A stretch of DNA of 64,000 nt, taken from positions 3,422,621 to 3,486,620 of the forward strand of contig JAJEKV010000095.1 in the NCBI GenBank assembly GCA_021234155.1, read 5' to 3'. Origin of the DNA: Isoetes taiwanensis (lineage: Eukaryota; Streptophyta; Lycopodiopsida; Isoetales; Isoetaceae). The notes under the pieces are model-generated. The model saw only the letters and a list, made by a program, of their open reading frames with translations, was not told where the DNA came from and did no database searches. Made by a program: the position numbers and the translations under genes. This document shows positions 45,900-57,114 of this stretch, one piece after another; the stretch's first letter is position 1; each line of letters opens with the position of its first letter.

Positions 45900-46258
45900 C
45901 AGTAGCCTTACCCGAAGCACACCGAAGATCCGGGTGCTTTTATTTGTAGTGCTACTATAGGTACCTCCCATTTAGATAAGGTTTTGTTGGATGGAGGTTC
46001 CTCCCTAAATGTCATGCCTTATCATGTTATGAAAACATGAATCTCAAAGTAGAAGACAACACTTCTATTGTTCTAAAATCCTTTTCCAATGCTAAGGTAG
46101 TACCAAAGGGAGTGGTGAGAAATGTGTCTAATTATCTGAGGGGAATCATTGTCTTAGCTACATTTGTGGTTGTTGACTTTGAGAATGTTAATCATGCTAA
46201 CATTTATGATTTATTCTTTGGGAAGAAGGTGGATGAAAACAGTAGATGCTAGGCCTAT
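45900..46258 (+). pseudogene. retroviral-type aspartic protease
   Basis: GAFICSATIGTSHLDKVLLD then GGSSLNVMPYHVMK (about 45935-46035). The usual active site is D-S/T-G-S-S; here it reads DGGSS. It is followed in another frame by LKSFSNAKVVPKGVVRNVSN, up to 46252. Confidence 0.65.
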
Positions 46259-47151
46259 ATGGTCGAAGGTATTTGCACTATTTCAAATGGAGCAACTTCC
46301 ATTAAACTGGTAAACCAAACTGACCCTTCTGCTAACATTAGATTTATAGATGTGGATATCTTGCAGGAAGAAGAGTTAGGAGTTTACAGTTTAGGTCTAG
46401 ATGTTGATATAAATGCAGAAGTTATCAACTTTGCTCATGTAGAGTCCCCCGATCCAAAAGAAAACAAGGCCTACCTTTGGTTTGATGGAGGTATGTCTAA
46501 GAAATTAGGGATTGCTTCTTCCGCCGCTATTTCAAGGATGCAAATCTTAAGTCGATGACTAAGATAGGGAGAATTCATCCTAATATTTCTTCTAATGCAG
46601 CAGAATATAGGGCCCTCATTGCAGGCCTACAGGAAGCAAGGTTCATGAATATTTCCCATATTGTTATCTATGGAGACTCACAACTTGTTTGCAAACAGAT
46701 TTTGGGAGAATACCAAACAAAACATCAAGATATGGAGGATCTGAACACACAAGCTCGAGAATTGCTAACTTTTTTTGATCATTGGGAAATTTATCATATT
46801 CCAAGGTCTAAAAACTTTGAGGCTGATTCTTTGTGCAGGAAGACACTCTTAGAGCATCTCTCTGAGGGAGCTATCAAGGAAGATGTCCTAGATGAAGATG
46901 AACTCTCTCAGTTTCATCCTATCTTGACCATCAACCTAGCACAAGAGGAATCACACAAAGAACTTGAAGTACACAAAGGAGGTATGTCCAGGACTTTGCA
47001 AATGGGAGATCTATATGATGAAGATTGCAAAGGTAAAATGATTAAGTACTTTGAAGATTGGGTGGATGTTTTTGCATGGGAATATTCAGAATTGAAAGGG
47101 GTTGATAGGAGCATTTGTGAGTTTGAGATAAAAGTTCGTGGAAGATACTAA
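46259..47151 (+). pseudogene. extra RNase H domain placed before the reverse transcriptase
   Basis: 46259-46558 ends with KAYLWFDGGMSKKLGIASSA. 46555-47151 continues with SSNAAEYRALIAGLQEARFM, IVIYGDSQLVCKQILGEYQT and IYHIPRSKNFEADSLCRKTL. The acidic set D (FDGG), E (AEYRAL), D (GDSQLV) and D (EADSL) is complete. GDSQLV and AEYxALIxGL are typical of the archaeal-type RNase H found as a second RNase H in Tat elements. It is preceded by the protease and followed by the reverse transcriptase. There is one frame change, near 46555. Confidence 0.75.
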
Positions 47152-47209
47152 AACCTGTCATGCAGAGATTGAGAAGAATTAATTCCTCACTTTTAGATCT
47201 TATCAAGGT

Positions 47210-47660
47210 GAATTATTCAAAATGCAGGAGTCGGGTTTGATAGTTGACATTGTGAACCCTTCTTGGGTTTCTTGTATTGTTCCAGTTAAAAAAAGAATGG
47301 TTCTCTAAGAATATGTGTGGATTATAGAGATCTAAATAAAGCTACTTGTCAAAGATTGTTACCCTTTGCCTTTTTGGAAGAAATACTTTATGCAATTGGT
47401 CGGCAAGTCTATGTACTCATTTTTGGATGGTTTCTCCGGTTTTAATCAGATTAGCATCAAAAAAGGAAGATCAGCCAAAGACATCCTTCATTACTCCATG
47501 GGGAACTTATGCAATGAAAAGGATGCCTTTTGGCTTAATGAATGCCCCCGCTACATTTCAGAGAGCTATGGATATTGTCTTTGCAAACATGACTCCGAGC
47601 AATTCAGAGTTTATCTTGATGATTTATGCTTAGGTACTGGTACAAGTGATCATATTTTGA
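47210..47660 (+). pseudogene. Ty3/gypsy reverse transcriptase
   Basis: The pieces are PSWVSCIVPVKK, FLDGFSGFNQI, TPWGTYAMKRMPFGLMNAPA, TFQRAMDIVFANM and YLDDL. Motifs of fingers and palm are clear, but the enzyme is split over two frames that overlap at 47346-47665, with stops near 47305. Confidence 0.85.
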
Positions 47661-47825
47661 GCTAACAAGGATATTTACATTGTGCGCATAAACTGGAGTT
47701 AATCTAAACCCAAAGAAGTGCATCTTTTGGCATCCAAAGGCCAGCTCTTAGGCCATGAGGTTTTCGCTAAAGGCCTTCAAGTAGTCTGAAGAGAAGATCA
47801 TAGCTTTAAAAAGCTTCAAACACCC

Positions 47826-48586
47826 GTGACAATTAAAGAAGTCAAGGGATTTATGGGAATGACCTCTTTCTTAAGAGTGTATGTGCCTAATTTCTCTCAC
47901 CTTATTAGTCCTATCTCTAAGTTGACTAGAGTAGGCCAAGTTAGTAAAAGAGAAAGTAAATATAGGCCTGTTGTTTGGACTGATGAGTGTGAAAAAGCTT
48001 TTTTGCAGATCATAGAGGCTATTTGCCATTCTACACTTTTAAAAACTCCAGACCTTTCATTACCATTTAAAGTTTACATAACTATCACTAAAAAGGCTGC
48101 TGGAGTTGCCATTTTGCGTGATAGACACCCTATTGCTTTTGCAAGCAAACAATGGTCTCAAACCAAGAGAAGTATGCTAAGATAGAAAGGAGTGCTGCTG
48201 CTCTCATCTTTTTGATCGAGAGACAGGGTCATCTTTTACAAAAATCCCAAGCCACTATCTACATGCAGCAGAACCCCATGCCCTTTTTGTATGGTAAGAA
48301 ATTAGAAAAACCTAAACTTCATAGGTGGGCTTGTAGGCTTCAATCTTATGATTTAAAGGTAAAGGTTATTCATGTATTGAACAACCCGAGTTTATACTTG
48401 CCTCACTTTGCCTACTTTGAACATGAGGAGTTGATACAAGAAGAAGAAATGACTAACCTTGTTGTAAATGAACAGGACTTGTCAACTATACCAGCTCAAG
48501 GTTGGCAACAACCTATTAGGAGGTTCCTTGAAGATCGGGAGATACCTTTCAATTTTCAAAAAGCCAAGCTTACAAGTTTAAGTTAA
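47826..48586 (+). pseudogene. Ty3/gypsy connection and resident RNase H
   Basis: TIKEVKGFMGMTSFLRVYVP is the conserved connection motif. WTDECEKAFLQIIEA and PDLSLPFKVYITITKKAAGV follow, then HPIAFASKQWS and, in the next frame, KYAKIERSAAALIFLIERQG. This is the resident RNase H; its first acidic residue seems replaced (YITIT where LxTDAS-like sequence is usual), so it may be inactive. Confidence 0.75.
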
Positions 48587-48689
48587 AATGTTTGACTTAC
48601 TCCTTGGTTGGTGACATCTTGTGCAAGGTAAATAGGGATGGTGTACTCTTAAGATGTGTTGATGAAGATGAAGCTGCCCCGGTACTTCT

Positions 48690-49698
48690 TTGAAAATCAC
48701 AAAGGTGTTTGTGGTGGTCATTTTGCGCGAACATAACCGCCAAGAAAATATTGAGGTCCGGTTATTTCGGCCTCATTTATTTAAAGATTGTTATGATATT
48801 ATAAAGACTTGTCATCAATGCGGATCTTTGGCAAAAGAATCTTGCATCCCGCTCCTCTTACAGAATTGTCTCCCTGGTCCATTTCAAGTTTGGGGATTGG
48901 ACTATGTTGGCCCTATCAATCCCCATCCTCAGCCCAAAGATGAATACATTGTTGTGGCTACAGATCTGTTCACTAAGTGGTCGGGCGGCACCTTTAAGGA
49001 AAGCAAATGCTCATACTACTGCTAGATTTTTGCATGAGAATATTTGCTCTAGGTTTGGCATTCCTTTTAAAATTTCGACTGATAGAGGCTCTACTTTTAT
49101 TAATGAAGTTATTAATTTCCTTGTTTCAAGCCTCAAGATCAAGCATGTGAAAAGCTCAGCCTATTATCCTCAAGGAAATGGCCAAGCTGAGTCTACTAAC
49201 AAAGTGCTTAAGGGTATTTTGCAGAAAACAGTTTGCCAAAACCAAAGGGATTGGCACTTGAAATTATATGATGCTCTTTGGGCTCATAGAATTACTTCTA
49301 AAGCAGCTACTAATGCCTCACCTTTCAGTTTAGTATATGGAGTAGAGGCAGTTATTCCAGTCGAGTTAGAGATACCTTCTTTAAGGATGGCACTCAAGCT
49401 TGAGTTGGAGTTTTCTGAAGCCTTGAAGCACAGGTATGAAGTTCTGTTAAAATTAGATGAAGAAAGGTTTGTTGCAGAGAATTACAACTTGCTGAAGAAG
49501 GCTAAGAGTGCAGCAGCTTTCAAGGCTGCTCACAAACTACAAGACAAGTTTGCACCTATGGAATTAGTTTTAAAGTGGAATGCTGCAGATGAAGGGAAGC
49601 TTTCAAAGTTTGAAAATCCTTGGGAAGGTCCCTATCAAATTTTAGGAGATCTTTGGTCTGCTCATCTTATAGGTTGGCAGATCTTGGTACAGGATTAG
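48690..49698 (+). pseudogene. integrase
   Basis: Zinc part: IIKTCHQCGSLAKESC. Catalytic core: WGLDYVGPIN (first Asp), KISTDRGSTFINEVINFL (second Asp) and YYPQGNGQAESTNKVLKGIL (Glu). Then DALWAHRITSKAATNASPFS, LVYGVEAVIPVELEIPSLRM and a C-terminal region with KFENPWEGPYQI. The frame shifts once near 49000. The D-D-E triad is complete. Confidence 0.9.
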
Positions 49699-50374
49699 AA
49701 CTTCCAAATCCCATTAATATTCAACACCTTAAAAGATATTGGCCTCAACATGCCTGCTTGAGCCTCTTCACTTCTATATAAGCATTTGTTCTAGCTTAGA
49801 ATAGGTTAGTTTATAATTTCAAAGCTGAGGTTTTAATATTTCTTTTAATTAGCATATTTCCTTTGAGGTTTAATATTGTGATTTTTCTGTTTAGCTGCAG
49901 GAATGTGACCACAAGGGATGAAGACTTTGATTATTACCTATTAATGGGCTCCATGTTGTCATGACAGGACCATTTGTTAAAACATTTCATCTGTCTTCTA
50001 AACTGGCCTATTCTTCATAAGACCTTGCTTCTCCATTGGAGTTCTAGAGTGCTATCCATACATAAATTTCCACATCTTGCTTGGCACTCATGCTAACCTT
50101 GATTTACTGTCATATGCAGGTTCATTCTTTTCTCCTCCATTTTCATCTGCCTATAAGTTGCCTTACATTCCATTTCAGCCTTCTATCCTTTTATTTTCAT
50201 TCCCTACAATGCTCTCGCACCACATTTCCACCATAGCGAGTTCATATTACACTCATACCACTCATTTCATTACTCTACATCATTCTCACACCGCACCATA
50301 TTTGAAGATCCTCGCCTAAGTCTACATCCTGTTAGGGTCGAGGGGACCAAAATTTATTCTTTCCTTTGAGGAGA
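49699..50374 (+). other. gypsy 3' untranslated region with polypurine tract
   Basis: No coding sequence. It ends GTCGAGGGGACCAAAATTT ... TTTGAGGAGA directly before the 3' LTR; TTTGAGGAGA is the candidate polypurine tract (50366-50374). Confidence 0.6.
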
Positions 50375-52843
50375 TGTTACCCATTTTCGCAACATGGACT
50401 AGCATCTATTATCAAAAACTTTTGTTTCATCCATATTTCCTCTAAGGAAAAGTTTCAAAGCTATTGTGATCCCATTAGAGTTTGGAAGACATTTGACCAA
50501 GTTTGGAAGGCATTGGGGATCTCCTTTTATAGCCTAATCTTTTCCTTGAGGTAAAATACCTTTTAGACACATTCCCATTTGTTTAACATTTTCCTTTATT
50601 TGAAGACCGTGCAAAGGCTATAGCAAGATTATCAAGGAAGCACAAGATGTTTTACCAAAGCTCAACCTTATGAAGCTTGCTTGAGTTTCATTAGTAGTTT
50701 GAAGTCACACATATAAGGATGCCATCTTGGAAGTGAAACATGCTCTTATTCTAGCCTCGAAGTTTGGAAGACCCTTATAGAAGTTTGGAAGACCCTTAGG
50801 CTTTGAGCAAATGTATCTTCACCATGAGGTATGATTTGAGCATTAGAGACAATCTGAGATGAAATCAAGTGCTTCTCTGAGGTACCCATCTTGTCTTCAT
50901 TCCATATCCACCTTTTTATGTCCTATGAACCTTTTATAACCTTTCTCTCACCATGTTTTTCACTTTTGAGACCTTTTCCCATCATTTCACTACCCATTTT
51001 TTTATTGATCCTACCTTCAATTGAGAATTGCCCCCTAATGATCTTGAAAAACTTCAAAGGCAAGAAAACTCTTTTCTCTTTCTCATTTCATCTTCCTAAA
51101 CCCTAGTATAGCCTATTTACACCCTTTTCCCATCTTTTCCCATGACTTTTTCACCATCCCTATGTTGCAATATTCATTGACCATGGGTCAAAATGGACAA
51201 AAATTTAAATGTTTCAGGTTTGACCGAAAACCTTCTAGATGGAAAGCTTGGCAAAAAAGAGCTAACATGGCCTTTTTAAATTTGAAAAAAACCCTTGGGA
51301 AGGCCTTCAAAATTGGATTCTTGGGATGCGTGCCAAAAAAAATAAAAAACCTATTCTAGCCTATCTACCCTATCTATTTCTGCATAGTTCCAGGTCACCC
51401 CCCCCAATTTTTCCACGTGGCAGCAGGGCGTGGGGGCCAGACACGGGCTGGGTGTCCCCTCTGCGTGGCACGTAAACTTAATAGTGGGGTCAACACTATT
51501 CCTTATATACGTAAGCTGCGGACTTCGTTTGTGCCTGTGGGATATATCACCCTTAAGAATTTTTGATGAACCCTAAGAAATAGGGGAACCTGCTAAATCC
51601 GGCCAATTCGTGCCTAAATTTGATTGAATCCCGCCAATTTTCCCCCGAGATCAACTCCTGAACCTTTTCCGAGACCTTGGGGACCCTCTGTGGCATTTGA
51701 TCCGTGAGAAATTGCTCAAATTAGGCCTAAAATCACTCGGCCGAGCTAGTTTTGTGAGAGGAACAGTTCTTAAACCAAAGATACAGATCAAATCGACACG
51801 CCCCTCGGAGATATACCTCTCGTGATTTTGGCGATGAATATTTTGATATCATTTTGCTCTGCTCGCTTTCAGATTCCAGCTCTATTTCGCTCGAGATTGA
51901 AGTCCGGTTCGTTAGACTGTTTCAAAGATCGAAGCACCTCGATTGCAAACTTAAATAATCATTCCATATTACTTCATTGGTATTTTTGAAGCACTCGAAA
52001 GACTCATACAGTCTTGAAATTGCTCTCAAGCATTATTACTCAAGCATTATTATTTTCGAAACTTTGGTAATACCCTGTTGACATTATCAAACTTTCTGTA
52101 CCACATTGCTATAATGCATAGTCTTTGCCTGAAAAATCGTTTTCATCATTGTACATCCATTTTTGTAATTGCATTGCTCTTTTTAAAAAGCAAAAACCAA
52201 AAACAAGACCAAAAACACTTACTCGAGAGATTATATCCTCTTCAGGATAGTTGTATTTCATCCTTATAGGAATCCTAGAAACCTATACATTGGGAGAAAA
52301 CATATAAAAGATTTCTTTTCATAATCAATTATGAGTTTGTTCTTTTCTTGAGGTTTTGTTTACTTACGTGAAAACTAAAACATCCTTTTGCTATTCAAAC
52401 CTTTTGCACATGATCTAGAGGCTATTTTGAAGTTGTCTGCACAGATCCCAACCCAAAATTTCCCATCAAACTCCATCTGCAAAATTTGGCTCTCTGTTTT
52501 GGCACTGGCCAACTTTTTGACCTGCCTTTGACCTCGATTTTCTTGACCCTCCCTTATTCAAATCAAGTCAAATCTTCTCCACCATTTTCCTCTGCTTGTT
52601 GACCACTTATAACACCAATCAGATCTTCAAAATCTCTCAAGGTGTGTCTGCAAGTTCAGTTTTTGCTCTGACAGTTTTTTCAGTTTCAGGGACTCTAGTG
52701 ATTTTGAAAAAACTAGCACTTCAAAAATGAATTTTCTGGTTTCATATGACAAGGATTGATCACCCTAAGTGATCTGGAGGTTCTAACCATTCTGTTTAAG
52801 ATTCCTTTGAGGTTAGGCTAAAATTCCAGGTTTTAGGCTAACA
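50375..52843 (+). repeat. 3' LTR
   Basis: 2469 bases, TGTTACCCATT ... GGCTAACA. Differences from the 5' LTR are mainly small indels at CAG/CTG/CCGG sites. Confidence 0.92.
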
Positions 52844-52848
52844 CCCCC

Positions 52849-53000
52849 AATGCGGAGCTCTAGTCAAATTTTTGTAAAATGCTTGTTAAATCCGACAAAT
52901 TAGAGGATATTTTCTGAAAAATCTGATAAGTAGCAACAAAGCACGGCATTTTGCCGGTTTAAGCAAAATCTAATCTGGAGGCCTGGCCCTGGGGATGTCC
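52849..53000. repeat. fold-back repeat F, right arm 1
   Basis: Reverse complement of the left arm: GTAAAATGCTTGTTAAATCC, GCACGGCATTTTGCCGGTTT, AAGCAAAATCTAATCT. Before the gypsy insertion it was only about 90 bases from the left arm, so the two could fold into a hairpin of about 130 base pairs. Confidence 0.85.
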
Positions 53001-53149
53001 TCCGTTATTGCATTTGAGCGCTCATTAAAGCTTCTTTGTCAAATATGCACTTTCAAGTTTCGACTATGGCATTTAAAAGTCGAATATTTAATGTTGGTCA
53101 ATGTCAAATCGACATGTCATTTTAATTCGCAGGATACTCTGTGTTCCCA

Positions 53150-53297
53150 GAGCTCCAGATTGGGGGGGTTCCTTCCCAAAATTTCCGGTTGAAGTTGTTA
53201 AAATCTGGTTTCTTTAATAGATGCCAGCAAATTTCCGGTCAAAATTTTGTAAAATGCTTGTTAAATCCGGCAAATTAGAGGATATTTTCTAAAAAAT
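53150..53297. repeat. repeat F, further copy in the right-arm orientation
   Basis: GAGCTCCAGATTGGGGGG, then GGTTGAAGTTGTTAAAATC, GTAAAATGCTTGTTAAATCC. It covers the part of the left arm that reaches the gypsy junction and so shows how the site looked before insertion. Confidence 0.8.
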
Positions 53298-53328
53298 TTA
53301 ACTTCCACGCTGCGTATGGAAGTTAAAT
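53296..53328. repeat. perfect hairpin
   Basis: ATTTAACTTCCA at 53296-53307 and TGGAAGTTAAAT at 53317-53328 with a 9-base loop. Confidence 0.85.
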
Positions 53329-53397
53329 GTTTTTCTAACGTGGCATTGCCAAACCTATTTTTAAAGTCCAGGCGATATTGGCTGGCCCTAACAAATC

Positions 53398-54248
53398 CGA
53401 AATGTTAGGGTAGGCCACATTTCTCCTTATTATCATCATTCTTACATCCTATAATTTTCCTAAGACTTTCCTGTCGTACCTGGCAGGGTGCTAGTGCCAG
53501 CTGTCCTAGCTAGTGCCATCTGGCAGTGCTTGTGCCAGCTATATATTATAATTCATAATACATTTAAATTCAAATTCACAATAGAATTCACCTAACGAAT
53601 ACACCAAAATTTTATATCAATTTCCATTCAAAATTTGCAGTGCTTCAAGCAATCTGCAATTCATTACAAAAGTCTCGTTCAAAAGCATAAGCTCTTAACA
53701 TATCTACAAGGCTGACACTCCCAGAGGGATTAGGTCCTGCTCCAACCCCTGGACCACTATTTCCAAAACCTCTTGCACAATGATCAGTCATATTTTCCTA
53801 TAAACATGCAAAAATAACAAGAACTCGTCATTTTACCTGAAGATGTCGCCAAGATATCAAAATCTTTCGCAAGAAATGATGCTCCACTGTTCAGCCGACG
53901 AAATCTGCAAGAAAAACATGTTAGGACGCATGCATTTCAGAAAAATCATTCCAAAATCGAAAGATAATCATCAAAATCGAAAGATAATCATGCTAAACCT
54001 GTTCAAATGCTGTCAGAAAATGCTGAATCAACACCAAAGATGCAGGCGCCACTGAAAATGCTCCAAAACCGAGGCGCCAGCGCCAAGATCAACGCCAGAC
54101 ACTCCGCAACACACAAAAGACGACTGGAGCAAGCAAAAAGGTCGACAAGGAAGCCAAGCAGCTAACGGACCGCCATAGCCGACCTCGCCATAGCCGGAAA
54201 TGTGGACTGTCCAAAATGTCCGAAATGTGGCCTACCCCTAACATTTCG
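53398..54248. mobile_element. MITE-like element with 26-base inverted ends
   Basis: Left end CGAAATGTTAGGGTAGGCCA, right end (reverse complement) CGAAATGTTAGGGGTAGGCC. 851 bases with no coding content. A second inner copy of TGTCCGAAATGTGG lies just inside the right end. Superfamily not clear. Confidence 0.65.
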
Positions 54249-54273
54249 AGGGGGAATGTTCGGGTGCAGGCCA

Positions 54274-54311
54274 TTACGCGGGGGGCTCGCTAGTGGCCGC
54301 ACCCCGCGTAA
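54274..54311. repeat. GC-rich hairpin
   Basis: TTACGCGGGG at 54274-54283 and CCCCGCGTAA at 54302-54311, perfect 10-base arms and an 18-base loop. Confidence 0.8.
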
Positions 54312-54440
54312 CCCCTAACAAAAATTGCCTGCTGGTCATTCTTCGCCACGTGGTCAAGGAAGCCCGCCAAACCCTCTTCTCCGGAAGGTCTAGATTTTGA
54401 TTGATTTGTTGTTCTGGCGCCAATCAGCTAATTTTCTCTG

Positions 54441-54449
54441 TATATATAT
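54441..54449 (+). promoter_or_regulatory. candidate TATA box
   Basis: TATATATAT with CAATCAG 20 bases upstream and a CT-rich stretch with CTTCTGCATTCAATTTCTCC following. It may start the transcript that contains the exons at 56.3-57.8 kb; the link is a guess. Confidence 0.3.
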
Positions 54450-54697
54450 GGCCATCGTTTATTCTCTTCTGCATTCAATTTCTCCAGGGAACAATCGTAT
54501 GGCTTTATAATCTTCCTTTTCTTTTCTTTTTTTGCAGCGATCTTTGCTTCAATTGCTAAAATACGTGCTATTACAGGTAGTGCAAAACGAAAACAAGGAC
54601 CAAAATATACAAGGTACTAGGAACTGCTCACGATGGAGCATACTTAAAATGGTAATATTTTTTTCTGGCTCTGACTTCTGCTCAATTAATTTACCCA

Positions 54698-54760
54698 GAA
54701 AACAGCTATGGATACACAGGAAATAGCTATGGATACACAGAAAACAGCTATGAATGAGAG
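54698..54760. repeat. 21-base repeat, three copies
   Basis: RAAANAGCTATGGATACACA three times in a row; the last copy decays to AGCTATGAATGA. Confidence 0.85.
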
Positions 54761-56258
54761 GCAGCAAACCTTCATGTACAGGTGAGTTTGCAAATCTAAT
54801 TAACAACGTTTTTTCTAAAGCTTTGTCTCTAGAATCTTCTTAAAGATTAGCTCACAGTTAGTTGTTCCATGACATGCATACTTATGCACGAGGCTTCTGT
54901 TTGTCACCTTCTTTCTTGGCTTTTAACCTATCTTAGGTTTCACTACTTTCCCCTATCTGATTTTAGAAAGGTATATGTTTTTGGTGTTCTGGAGTTTGGT
55001 AGATGTCTTAAATAGATTTTTAGAGCATCCTCTTATTATTTCTGCAGTTTAAGGATTGTACATTTATATTCTATCATTTCAAACAAGTTGCTAATTTCCA
55101 GAGATGCTTTAAAGTTCAACTTAATGGACGCAGTACTGGTATATTAGACTTTCCACCTCTGTTAACGACTTCTTGCTCCCCTCTTATATACGGAGTTCCC
55201 CTCTTATATGCTTTAAAACTGCCTTGGATTTAGACATATCTCCTATGGTCACTATCCTTTTCTTACCAGTGGTATTGGCCTAGTTTCGATCTGTCAGATA
55301 AAATAGGCGAGCACAGAAGAGTGAAACGTATTCCAGTAGAGATAAATTAGAAGTTGTCAGGAGCATACCTTATTAAGTCAAATGAAGACTAGTAACGGTG
55401 CCCAGCGTTGCTGGGCATAAGTTGGGGACTTGTCAATGATCAAGTAGCAGTGATACCGAGGTGCTGCTCACCACTCGATGCATTATCCTTTCTTTCAATG
55501 CTTTAGCTTGCTTTCTAATTCTTTCCTCTATTAGAAGCTTTTGCATTTATGGTTTTGGGCCTAGAATAGCTTGATGCATTGACAAAGATTTTTAATGGCT
55601 TCCATGTTTGTTAGAGTTGAAGCATTAGAGGTTTGCAAATGCATAATTAATGCATTGGAGGTCCTGCTAGATTGAGTCCAGACTACCCTTTTCCTTCATT
55701 TTCCCTCTTCTTTTTTTTCGCTTATCTCTCGCATTAACTCACGTTGTTAGATGGTGTTTTCCTTGAATCAATTCTGGGCTGTATTTGCTCTAAAATTTGG
55801 ATTGTTGATCTATCATCTTTCTAGTTTGCAGTTTCTATATTCGTATTTTAGAGCTACTATATATATTCGTATTCGTATGCCCATGTTTCTATAATCTTAT
55901 TTTATAGCTATATATAAAATATAAACATATCCATGGTTCTTTTGAATCCGTTGTGTTCACTCTGCATGGCTTGGGACCATAAAACTAATGTTTGAACAGC
56001 TCTTATGGTACACATCTTGATTATGGTCTTAAAATGGGGCACCAAAGAATTTCCACCAATAGATACCACAAACAACCACAACGAATACAATGCATTCACA
56101 ACCTAAATTTAAAACCACTTTTGCATACAATTTTTTGGTCCATCAAATCATAAAATATTTGAAACCTAATGAACTCTGAATCAATGACTCTGCAGATATA
56201 TATACTCAGTCTCTGCAGATATATATACTCGTCTCTGCAGAAGGAATTGGTATTGCAG
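54761..56258. other. probable intron sequence, no gene seen
   Basis: T-rich sequence with many T-runs, compatible with a long intron. A small hairpin GCCCAGCGTTGCTGGGC lies near 55400. 56205-56240 holds a tandem duplicate of TCTGCAGATATATATACTC just before an acceptor. Confidence 0.4.
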
Positions 56259-56450
56259 GATGAACCAAGGAGGCCATCCTTTTCAAGCATTCGAGAAATG
56301 CTTGGCATTGATTCTGCAGATGAAAATTGTGGAATCAATTTTGGGCTTGATGAAACCTTGGACAAAGTTACCATTTTAGACAGTGGGGAAGTGAGGTATG
56401 GAGTAGAATCGTGCACCGAGGATTACGAAGATGACTGCTCAACAAATGAC
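56259..56450 (+). CDS. exon of an unknown gene with C-terminal membrane segment
   Basis: After GTATTGCAG the frame reads DEPRRPSFSSIREMLGIDSA, DENCGINFGLDETLDKVTIL, DSGEVRYGVESCTEDYEDD. A donor GTGAG|GTATGG lies at 56396, but it does not keep phase with the next exon; a later donor near 56450-56475 would. The composition is that of a plant cytosolic or nuclear regulatory region. No known domain. Confidence 0.45.
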
Positions 56451-56660
56451 GTTGGATCAGTGCTTGCTGTATGGCTTATCTGTCCTCAAATGTTTGAATC
56501 AAAATGTCTGGAATACAGGAAATAGAAGCAATAAGGTGCAGCATGCCATATCGAACTTATAAATGTTAGGAACAGAGAAGGCAGTCACATAGTTAATCTA
56601 CTCAGAACACATTGAGAGAGCACCAGCTTCTGAACCCATGATTTTGTGTTTGCTATAGAG

Positions 56661-56727
56661 GCAGGCAGAGGAGGATTCTGGGGAGATAAAAGTGAAATAT
56701 AATACAACTGAGGCAAAACCAAAGAAG
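56661..56727 (+). CDS. short middle exon of the same gene
   Basis: In the open frame it reads EDSGEIKVKYNTTEAKPKK and ends at the good donor AAGAAG|GTAAGT. It joins in phase 0 to the next exon at 57115. Confidence 0.45.
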
Positions 56728-57114
56728 GTAAGTGCACATGGAGGTAGCTGTCAAACACACATGGTTTACTCTTTGTTCATGGAAGCTTCAATCCCTCCAC
56801 ACTGTCATACCATAGCTTGTATTTAACACAAATGGGAATATGGTCAGTATAGGAACAGTTCAGAAGGAAGCCCAAATTTTTCATGTCAATAATGCCAGGG
56901 ACACGTATGTTCTCTTTTCCTTAATTGACATGTCTGTTAGACATTATCTGCATTTCAGATTGCTTAGTAACAAAATGCCAATGCATAATTTAGTGTCAGA
57001 ATGAATAAGGAGGAAATGTACTATAGTAAAAATAGAATGAAGGTGACTCAATTGAAGAGTGTGATGTTCAACTAAGTGGTGCTCTGGTTCTGATACTCCT
57101 TGTGTCCCTACCAG

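Larger units (their letters stand above)
41917..52843 (+). mobile_element. Ty3/gypsy LTR retrotransposon with two RNase H domains
   Basis: LTRs at 41917-44374 and 50375-52843. The LTRs end GGCTAACA, and the right one starts TGTTACCCATT. Coding order on the plus strand: gag with zinc knuckles, protease, RNase H, reverse transcriptase, second RNase H, integrase. The frame changes many times. Flanks are C-runs (CCCCC), consistent with a 5-base target duplication. It sits inside repeat F. Plant gypsy elements with a second, archaeal-type RNase H belong to the Tat/Ogre group, where it normally follows the first; here it precedes the reverse transcriptase. Confidence 0.9.
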
